Positions 22,437 through 27,750 of a stretch of DNA of 27,750 nt are shown in pieces. Below the pieces are notes generated by a model, which was not told where the DNA came from, searched no databases, and saw only the letters and a list, made by a program, of their open reading frames with translations. This stretch comes from Christensenella sp. UBA1685 (GTDB lineage: Bacteria; Bacillota; Clostridia; Christensenellales; CAG-138): positions 1 through 27,750 of the forward strand of contig DCKB01000012.1 in NCBI GenBank assembly GCA_002320595.1, given 5' to 3'. Every line of letters starts with the position of its first letter. Position 1 is the first letter of the stretch. A program made the position numbers and the translations under genes.

Positions 22437-23573
22437 ATGGCTACGTTTAACAATACCGATCTGGCTGCTTTCAAGGATGTATGGGTGTTCTGCGAGCAGC
22501 GTCAGGGCAAACTGATGCCCACCGATTTTGAATTGATCTCCGAAGGCCGGAAGCTTGCGGACGAGCTCGGCGTGAAGCTGTGCGGCCTGCTGCTCGGCGA
22601 CAACGTGGAAGGCCTTGCCAAGGAACTTGGCGGCTATGGCGCGGACGAGGTGATCGTTTGCGAAAGCCCGTTGCTGAAGGACTACACCACCGATGCTTAC
22701 ACCAAGGTCATCTGCGATGTGATCCGTGAACTCAAGCCCGAAGCGTTCCTGATCGGCGCAACCAACATCGGCCGCGACCTTGGCCCCCGCTGCGCAGCGC
22801 GCCTGCACACTGGCCTTTGCGCGGACTGCACGCACTTGGATGTGGATATGGGAAGCTACAAGAGCTTCCTGCGCGAAAGCTCCACGCTGCCCGAGGAGCG
22901 CATTGAAGGTACGTCCAAGGCGAAGGTGCTGGGCCAGGATCATGACGTTTCCCGCGACATGAAGATGACCCGCCCGGCGTTTGGCGGCCACCTGATGGCC
23001 TCCATCATCTGCCCGCGTTTCCGCCCCAGCATGGCGACGGTTCGCCCGGGCGTGATGAAGAAAGCTCCCTTTGATCAGGCCAAAGCGGATGCCTGCAAGA
23101 TCGTGAAGCCGGAGTTCTCCCTGACGGAAGCCGACCTTAAGACCGAAGTGGTCGAGGTCGTCAAGGCTGCGAAGAAGCTCGTTGACCTCGTGGGCGCGGA
23201 CTTCGTCGTTTCCGTTGGCCGCGGCATCAGCCGCGATGTGCAGCAGGGCATCAAGCTTGCGGAAGAGCTTGCAGAGGAGCTTGGCGGCGTTGTCGGCGGT
23301 TCCCGTGCGGCGATTGACGCGGGCTGGCTGAGCGCCGACCATCAGGTCGGTCAGACCGGCAAGACCGTGCACCCGAAGGTGTATGTTGCCCTTGGCATTT
23401 CCGGCGCGATCCAGCACAAAGCCGGCATGCAGGATTCCGAGTGCATCATCGCGGTGAACAAGAATGAAACCGCTCCCATCTTTGAGGTTGCGGATTACGG
23501 CATCTGCGGCGATCTGTTCAAGGTTACCCCGATGCTCATCGAAGCGATCCGCGCCGCAAAGGCTGCAAAATAA
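22437..23573 (+). CDS. etfA: Electron transfer flavoprotein, alpha subunit
   Basis: The 378-residue protein has an N-terminal Etf domain (DVWVFCEQRQGKLMP, then PEAFLIGATNIGRDLGPR and CADCTHLD) and a C-terminal FAD domain with VSVGRGI, VGGSRAAIDAGW, VGQTGKTVHPKVYVALGISG, AIQHKAGM and IIAVNKNETAPIFEVADYGI. It partners EtfB, 18 bp upstream. It is the last gene of the operon, and an intrinsic terminator begins 20 bp after its stop. Confidence 0.95.
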   Translation: MATFNNTDLAAFKDVWVFCEQRQGKLMPTDFELISEGRKLADELGVKLCGLLLGDNVEGLAKELGGYGADEVIVCESPLLKDYTTDAYTKVICDVIRELKPEAFLIGATNIGRDLGPRCAARLHTGLCADCTHLDVDMGSYKSFLRESSTLPEERIEGTSKAKVLGQDHDVSRDMKMTRPAFGGHLMASIICPRFRPSMATVRPGVMKKAPFDQAKADACKIVKPEFSLTEADLKTEVVEVVKAAKKLVDLVGADFVVSVGRGISRDVQQGIKLAEELAEELGGVVGGSRAAIDAGWLSADHQVGQTGKTVHPKVYVALGISGAIQHKAGMQDSECIIAVNKNETAPIFEVADYGICGDLFKVTPMLIEAIRAAKAAK

Positions 23574-23592
23574 GGCATAAGCCTTCTGAAGA

Positions 23593-23635
23593 AAGCGCTC
23601 ATCCGTACCTCCCTTCGGATGGCGCTTTTCTTTTA
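23593..23635 (+). terminator. Intrinsic terminator of the lysine fermentation operon
   Basis: AAGCGC-T-CATCCG (23593-23605) pairs with CGGATG-GCGCTT (23616-23627): 12 pairs with one bulged T and a 10-nt loop. TTCTTTTA follows. It closes the operon that begins at 12032. Confidence 0.88.
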
Positions 23636-23646
23636 TCCGGACTTTA

Positions 23647-23655
23647 TGGTATGAT
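23647..23655 (+). promoter_or_regulatory. Extended -10 promoter of the thioesterase cluster
   Basis: TG-G-TATGAT is an extended -10 element 41 bp above the thioesterase ATG and just after the operon terminator. No good -35 is seen. It resembles the kamB promoter (TG-A-TATGAT). Confidence 0.5.
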
Positions 23656-23695
23656 AAGCGCAGAACGAACTGATGGAGGAATCAAGGATCAAGCA

Positions 23696-24442
23696 ATGAA
23701 CCCCGAATGGAACGAAAAGGAGCATGCATATCCGGTGTATGTGGATGTGAGCATGTGCAATGCGGCAGGCGCACTGTATCCCGCCGCTTATCAGCGCATT
23801 GCCGTGGAGACCATCGGCAGGCATTTGGAGAACATGAAAATCGATACGCCCCGCATTGCGGAGCAATACGGCGTGGCATGGGTGCTTCTTTCCATGAGTA
23901 TCGAACTCATGCGCCCTTTGCATATACAGGATAGACTTACCATCCGTACATGGCACACAAGCTGTGCGCTGCCCACTTTCCGCAGGGAGATCGCTTTTTA
24001 TGATGCAGCGGATACGCTCGTTGCTGTGGGCGCAACGTTTTCTTCCCTGTTGGAGGTGAAAACGCATCGCCTCTGCATGAACCGCGCTGTGCTTGCACGG
24101 TTTGATCTGCCGGGCGGCGAGGAACTGCTGCGCGCGGAAAAACGCTTTTCGGAGCATGCCGCGTTTACCGAAGTGGAGCGCCGCGCTGTGCGCCCAAGCT
24201 GGATTGACGGGCTCGGGCATGTAAACAATGAGCGGTATGGAGAGTTCGTTTATGATGCGCTGACCGCAGAGGAACGCAGCCGCCTCAGCGCGCTCAAACG
24301 GCTGGACATTTGGTTTAAGACAGAGCTGACGGAAGGGGAAAGCTTTGCCATGGAACGCGCTGAAACAGGAGAAGCCGTGATCCTCCGCGGCATAATTCAG
24401 CCGGCAGGGCGCGAATCCTTCCTTATGAAATTAACGTTTTAG
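23696..24442 (+). CDS. Acyl-ACP thioesterase family (FatA/FatB-like)
   Basis: The 248-residue protein has two hotdog repeats, as in acyl-ACP thioesterases (PF01643 type). The first starts at YPVYVDVSMCNAAGALYP, and the second contains WIDGLGHVNNERYGEF, corresponding to the N-x-HVNN active-site segment. WVLLSMSIELMRPLHIQDRL matches the family core. Such enzymes release fatty acids from acyl-ACP; some bacterial members also take acyl-CoA. The start at 23696 is chosen because AAGGA lies 7-8 bp upstream, and the in-frame ATG at 23651 falls inside the promoter. It abuts the next gene without a gap. A role in butyrate release is possible but not shown. Confidence 0.82.
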   Translation: MNPEWNEKEHAYPVYVDVSMCNAAGALYPAAYQRIAVETIGRHLENMKIDTPRIAEQYGVAWVLLSMSIELMRPLHIQDRLTIRTWHTSCALPTFRREIAFYDAADTLVAVGATFSSLLEVKTHRLCMNRAVLARFDLPGGEELLRAEKRFSEHAAFTEVERRAVRPSWIDGLGHVNNERYGEFVYDALTAEERSRLSALKRLDIWFKTELTEGESFAMERAETGEAVILRGIIQPAGRESFLMKLTF

Positions 24443-25126
24443 ATGATGGAAAGTATGGAACAGAACTTTAAAGGCTTTGAGCCGGATACCTACCGGTTTT
24501 TAATGGAACTGGGCTTCTATAACGAGAAGCCGTTTTTTGATGCGAACCGCGCGCGCTGCCGCCGTGTGGTGCAGGAGCCGATGCGCGCGCTTGCAACGGA
24601 TCTCATCCCCGCCGCGCTCGCGATGGACCCCGGATTCAACACGCGCCTTACGACCGTTGTTTCGCGCATGAACCGGGATACGCGCTTTTCCAAGGACAAG
24701 CGCCCGTACCGTGACCATGGCTGGATCGGCTTCCGGCATCCGGATACGCGCACGAGCGAGAGCCTTTGCGTGTATTTTGAGATTGATCCGGACGGATATG
24801 GCTATGGCATGGGGATGTATGACGCCAACCCGGCGCTGATGAAGCCCTTCCGTGCGCGCGTGCTGGCTGACCCGGAGCGGTTCCTTGCGATTCTTGCGGA
24901 CCCGCGCCTTGCCGGGTTCGAGGTGCGTGGAGAACCGTACAAGCGGGACCACTTCCCGGATGCGCCGGAGGCTGTGAAACCCTACATTAACCGGAAGGGG
25001 ATCAGTTGGTGCTTTTACAGCAAGGATCTGAAGAAAACACTTGAACCTGCTTTGCTCGATGAGGTTCTGGATGGCTTTGACGCCATGAAGCCGCTCTACC
25101 GCTTCGTGCAAGGGATGGAGGTTTAA
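24443..25126 (+). CDS. DUF2461 family protein
   Basis: The 227-residue protein matches the DUF2461 family: FLMELGFYNEKPFFDANRAR, then SRMNRDTRFSKDKRPYRDHGWIGF, the FEIDPDGYGYGMGMY strand pair, and the LKKTLEP tail. Function is unknown. The ATG at 24443 directly follows the thioesterase TAG. A second ATG at 24455, 5 bp after GGAAAG, is an equally possible start and would remove four residues. It is probably translated by coupling with the upstream gene. Confidence 0.85.
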   Translation: MMESMEQNFKGFEPDTYRFLMELGFYNEKPFFDANRARCRRVVQEPMRALATDLIPAALAMDPGFNTRLTTVVSRMNRDTRFSKDKRPYRDHGWIGFRHPDTRTSESLCVYFEIDPDGYGYGMGMYDANPALMKPFRARVLADPERFLAILADPRLAGFEVRGEPYKRDHFPDAPEAVKPYINRKGISWCFYSKDLKKTLEPALLDEVLDGFDAMKPLYRFVQGMEV

Positions 25127-25146
25127 AAACAAGGAGGAAAGCGGAA

Positions 25147-25770
25147 ATGAAGGTATTGTTGCTCAACGGCAGCCCGCATGAGAAGGGCTGCACCCATACC
25201 GCGCTTTGCGAGGTTGCAAACACGCTGGAGCGTGAGGGCGTATCTGCTGAAATCTTTTGGGCCGGGGACAGGCCGGTTCAGGACTGCGTGGATTGCGGCG
25301 CATGCAGGACGCTGCATGCCTGCGCCTTTGAGCAGGATGGCGTGAACCAATTCCTTGTGAAGGCGAAAGCAGCGGATGGCTTCGTGTTTGGAACGCCTGT
25401 GTATTTTTCGCATCCGGCGGGGAGCATTCAATCGTTTCTTGACCGGGCGATGTACGGGTGCAGGGATTTCTTTGCACACAAACCGGGCGCGGCGGTTGCC
25501 GTTGCGCGGCGGGCAGGAAATGTCGCTTCAGTGGATGTGCTGAACAAGTATTTCACGCTGGCGCAGATGCCGGTGGTTTCTTCTTCCTACTGGAACGTGG
25601 TGTTCGGGCAAACGCCCGATGAAGTCATGCAGGATTTGGAAGGCCTGCAGATCCTGCGCAACCTCGGCAGAAACATGGCGTGGCTCATGAAATGCATTGA
25701 GGCGGGGCGTGCGCAGGGCGTGCTTGCGCCGGAGCGGGAGCATGGAGCTGTGACGAATTTTATCCGATGA
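25147..25770 (+). CDS. NADPH-dependent FMN reductase / iron-sulfur flavoprotein-like
   Basis: The 207-residue protein has the flavodoxin-like N terminus MKVLLLNGSPHEKGCTHTAL, whose GSPxxxGxT loop binds FMN phosphate, and GFVFGTPVYFSHPAG for the isoalloxazine site. Between them CVDCGACRTLHAC gives a Cx2Cx2Cx5C cluster like that of archaeal and clostridial iron-sulfur flavoproteins, suggesting a 4Fe-4S centre. AAGGAGG lies 8 bp before the ATG. It overlaps the hydrolase gene by four bases (ATGA). The electron donor and acceptor are unknown. Confidence 0.88.
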   Translation: MKVLLLNGSPHEKGCTHTALCEVANTLEREGVSAEIFWAGDRPVQDCVDCGACRTLHACAFEQDGVNQFLVKAKAADGFVFGTPVYFSHPAGSIQSFLDRAMYGCRDFFAHKPGAAVAVARRAGNVASVDVLNKYFTLAQMPVVSSSYWNVVFGQTPDEVMQDLEGLQILRNLGRNMAWLMKCIEAGRAQGVLAPEREHGAVTNFIR

Positions 25771-26585
25771 CAGAACAGAAGCAAAAGAGGGGGTGCTGCG
25801 GGGATGTGTGCGCTGTGTTCATCCACGGCTTCATGGGAAGCCCCGCGCAGTTTTCCCGGCTCGCTGAGGTTGCCCGTGCAGCCGGTTCGCAAAGCCGGCT
25901 GATTACACTGCCCGGGCATGGAGGCGGCGTGCGGGAATTCATGCGCGCGGGCCGCAGCGCGTGGCTGGCGCATGTGGAAACAGAGCTTGCCGCCCTGCGC
26001 GCGCAGCATGAGAAGCTGCTCTTGGTTGGGCATTCTATGGGCGGTCTGCTGGCCATCAACGCGGCGGCAAAGCAGCCGGAAGGGATCGCAGGCATCCTAG
26101 CGCTGGCGCTCCCACTGTATCTGCGAGCAACGGCCAATGGGCTGCGGATCCGCATCCATTCGGTTCTTCCCGCCCGCCCGGAGGAAGATTCGCGCGTTTG
26201 TGCTGCACGGGAACTGCGCGGCGTACAGGGGGTTACGCTTTGGAACGCGCCGGCGCTGGTTCCGAATTCGCTTGGGCTGCTTCGCCTGATGGCGCAAACG
26301 CGAAAGGCACTGCCGAACCTTGCAGTGCCCTTGAACGTTATAAACTCGGCAGAGGATGAGCTCGTTTCCCGGCGCTCCCTTGCGTTTGTGCGGGAGAGGC
26401 TGCCCAAGGCATCGGTTTTTGAACAGCGTGAATCCAGCCATTTCTGGTATAGTGAAAACGATAAAACAGAATTGGAACAACACCTTGTGCAGGCGCTGCA
26501 AAGCGCAGCGGCGCAAGGCGGAAGCTCAAACGCAGAGGTCAAGCATTTCGCGCAAACCCCAGATACCGCGTTCCCTGAAAGGTGA
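25767..26585 (+). CDS. Alpha/beta hydrolase (carboxylesterase/lipase-like)
   Basis: The 272-residue protein has an alpha/beta hydrolase core: the oxyanion loop FIHGFMGSPAQF, LPGHGG, the nucleophile elbow VGHSMGG, an acidic residue in NSAEDELV, and the catalytic His in SSHFWY. It resembles short carboxylesterases and monoacylglycerol lipases. No signal peptide is seen, so it is cytoplasmic. Its start overlaps the flavoprotein stop (ATGA). The last 24 or so residues, after LEQHLVQAL, lack family character and are read through the end of the oppositely oriented DUF2500 gene. Confidence 0.87.
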   Translation: MTEQKQKRGCCGDVCAVFIHGFMGSPAQFSRLAEVARAAGSQSRLITLPGHGGGVREFMRAGRSAWLAHVETELAALRAQHEKLLLVGHSMGGLLAINAAAKQPEGIAGILALALPLYLRATANGLRIRIHSVLPARPEEDSRVCAARELRGVQGVTLWNAPALVPNSLGLLRLMAQTRKALPNLAVPLNVINSAEDELVSRRSLAFVRERLPKASVFEQRESSHFWYSENDKTELEQHLVQALQSAAAQGGSSNAEVKHFAQTPDTAFPER

Positions 26586-26919
26586 GCCGGCCGCAATCGC
26601 CTTCGGCGAGCATGCCGTATTCCTGGCCGGAAACGCAAAGCTCCATGCGGTCCCCGCTTTCCACCTGAAAAGTGACATAATAGGTGGTGGAGGTATGGTG
26701 ATGGTGCATGCCTGCGCTGCCGGTATTGTGCATGCTTGATGTGGTGCTGATGCGCTTTGTTATCACGACCGCATCCACCGTCAGCCGGGGTGAAGCATTG
26801 TTCTTCCCCCACTGTGCAATGCTTTTAATCACTGTAAAAAGGATCATGCCGAAAACAAGCACGAACATGATCGTGAACAGGATGGAAAACCCGTCGAATC
26901 CAAAGCCAAAGCCCATCAT
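26539..26919 (-). CDS. DUF2500 family membrane protein
   Basis: The 126-residue protein has one N-terminal transmembrane segment (about residues 11-33, ILFTIMFVLVFGMILFTVI) followed by a soluble domain with SPRLTVDAVVITKR, a flexible Ser/His loop including MHHHH, then TTYYVTFQVESGDRMEL and the family tail GRLTFQGTRYLGF. These identify DUF2500, whose function is unknown. AAGGA lies 7 bp before the ATG. It follows the TetR gene by 36 bp on the same strand and is probably co-transcribed. Its 3' end overlaps the hydrolase coding end by 47 bp. Confidence 0.88.
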   Translation of the reverse strand: MMGFGFGFDGFSILFTIMFVLVFGMILFTVIKSIAQWGKNNASPRLTVDAVVITKRISTTSSMHNTGSAGMHHHHTSTTYYVTFQVESGDRMELCVSGQEYGMLAEGDCGRLTFQGTRYLGFARNA

Positions 26920-26955
26920 GCACCAATCCTTTCAAGCAAGGCAAAAACCGGGATG

Positions 26956-27516
26956 TTATTCGGAGAGCAGAAGCGCAACACAGGCACTTCGCTCAGCCGG
27001 GGAAGTTTCCGCGCGCAGCATTGCGCCCATGAGCATCGTGAAAAAGAGCGAGGAGCGATCCCGCAAGCGCCGCGCGCTGTCCGATTGCACCTTGAGCGTG
27101 CCGACCTCAAGCATGACCGTCCACTTTTTGAGCTTGTCCTCCATGAGCGCCGCAAGCCCGGGGTTGTCCAGGCAGCTTTCGGTGAAAAGCACAACGTGCA
27201 GCCTGCGCAGAGCCTCATCTTCCAACAGCGCCTCCATAAGCAGGAGCAGCGCTTCATCCATCGGACAATCGCGTGAGAGCGTTTCAACCCAGCTTAAAAG
27301 CAGATCCGTCACACGCGCGCCGTGCGTTTGGGCAATGTCGTTCACAAGCGCTTCCTTTGTGGGATAATAATAGTAAAGCGTACCCTTGGAAAGCCCTGCC
27401 GCCTGCGCGATGTCGTTCAGGCTCGTGCCATGGATGCCGGCGCGCGTAAATAGCTGCGCGGCTGTGCCCAAAATGGCAGCCTGTACGCTTTCATAGCCAT
27501 CATGTTTTCCCCGCAT
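26956..27516 (-). CDS. TetR/AcrR family transcriptional regulator
   Basis: The 186-residue regulator has an N-terminal TetR DNA-binding domain: ILGTAAQLFTRAGIHGTSLN, then the recognition segment DIAQAAGLSKGTLYYYYPTKEALV at about residues 30-55. The rest is an all-helical ligand and dimerisation domain without a recognisable ligand signature. The start at 27516 is chosen because GGGGAGGA lies 8 bp upstream; a longer open frame to 27615 crosses the promoter. It likely represses itself and DUF2500, and perhaps neighbours. A 12-bp palindrome sits in its promoter. Confidence 0.9.
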   Translation of the reverse strand: MRGKHDGYESVQAAILGTAAQLFTRAGIHGTSLNDIAQAAGLSKGTLYYYYPTKEALVNDIAQTHGARVTDLLLSWVETLSRDCPMDEALLLLMEALLEDEALRRLHVVLFTESCLDNPGLAALMEDKLKKWTVMLEVGTLKVQSDSARRLRDRSSLFFTMLMGAMLRAETSPAERSACVALLLSE

Positions 27517-27565
27517 GCGCTCATCCTCCCCATTGGCGTTCCGGCCGGCGGCCAATATTAAATCC

Positions 27566-27594
27566 AGTATACGCAGGCCTGCGGCAAAAATCAA
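27566..27594 (-). promoter_or_regulatory. tetR promoter with a palindromic spacer
   Basis: On the minus strand TTGATT (27594-27589) and TATACT (27571-27566) are 17 bp apart. The spacer contains the perfect palindrome CGCAGGCCTGCG (27572-27583), a good candidate for a TetR autoregulatory operator. Confidence 0.65.
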
Positions 27595-27600
27595 GAGAAG

Positions 27601-27750
27601 ATGCGCATGCAGCAACCGGAAACTGTAGGATTACAATACATCTTGGACAGCGGCAAGAAAAAGGATGAAGGATTCGCACAAATCGGTTATTGTGAGTTTC
27701 GGAAAAACAACAAGGACCGAAAGGAAGTGCAAATCCCTCATGACAACTGT
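27601..27750 (+). CDS. Unrecognised open frame running off the window edge
   Basis: From the ATG at 27601 (or 27607) the frame stays open to the last base, at least 50 codons. It encodes a polar, Lys-rich sequence that starts MRMQQPETVGLQYIL. I do not recognise a family. Base composition is visibly more A-rich than the rest of the window. The upstream GAGAAG is a poor ribosome site and the start lies against the tetR -35 box, so it may be a gene in an acquired segment, a remnant, or a chance frame. Confidence 0.3.
   Translation, partial: MRMQQPETVGLQYILDSGKKKDEGFAQIGYCEFRKNNKDRKEVQIPHDNC

Noticed and set aside
27517..27615. A 33-residue N-terminal extension of the TetR regulator
   Set aside because: It would place the start upstream of a good promoter, and the ATG at 27516 has a GGGGAGGA site and gives the usual TetR N terminus.

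Overview
The window is GC-rich bacterial DNA (by eye close to 60% G+C) with strong AGGAGG-type ribosome binding sites, sigma-A-like promoters and compact operons. The content points to an anaerobic, amino-acid-fermenting, butyrate-forming member of the Clostridia: a complete lysine-to-crotonyl-CoA gene set, a Bcd/EtfAB butyryl-CoA module and ATP-dependent PEP carboxykinase. No rRNA, tRNA or CRISPR array was seen, and the genus cannot be fixed from the sequence.

Left part (1-9200): the tail of an IS481-like transposase ends about 17 bp from a leftward pair, an L,D-transpeptidase lipoprotein followed by adenosine deaminase. Then come a nitroreductase, pckA, a leftward MATE transporter, an Xre-type regulator, an orphan metal-dependent amidohydrolase, and an unrecognised leftward protein that looks like a PD-(D/E)xK domain joined to a winged helix.

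Centre (9287-23635): the lysine fermentation locus. kamB-kamC (reactivase for the B12 enzyme lysine 5,6-aminomutase) have their own promoter. After kamC lies a 471-bp non-coding stretch with a near-consensus promoter (TTGACT-N17-TATAAT), a lysine riboswitch (L box) and a 15-bp intrinsic terminator. These precede kal-kce-kdd-kamA-kamD-kamE, then crt-hbd-bcd-etfB-etfA, ending at a clear terminator. KamA makes beta-lysine, KamDE makes 3,5-diaminohexanoate, Kdd oxidises it, Kce exchanges it with acetyl-CoA to give acetoacetate and 3-aminobutyryl-CoA, Kal removes ammonia to give crotonyl-CoA, and Bcd-EtfAB reduces that to butyryl-CoA. Crt and Hbd link the pathway to acetoacetyl-CoA. No CoA-transferase, thiolase or lysine transporter is present in the window.

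The main result is the riboswitch logic. The 3' strand of aptamer helix P1 lies inside the 5' arm of the terminator, so lysine-stabilised P1 should block termination. This predicts a lysine-induced ON switch for a catabolic operon, the reverse of the usual lysine-repressed biosynthetic L box.

Right part (23640-27750): a four-gene rightward cluster (FatA-like thioesterase, DUF2461 protein, iron-sulfur-flavoprotein-like reductase, alpha/beta hydrolase) converges with, and overlaps by 47 bp, a leftward TetR-DUF2500 pair. The last 150 bp contain an unrecognised open frame running off the edge.
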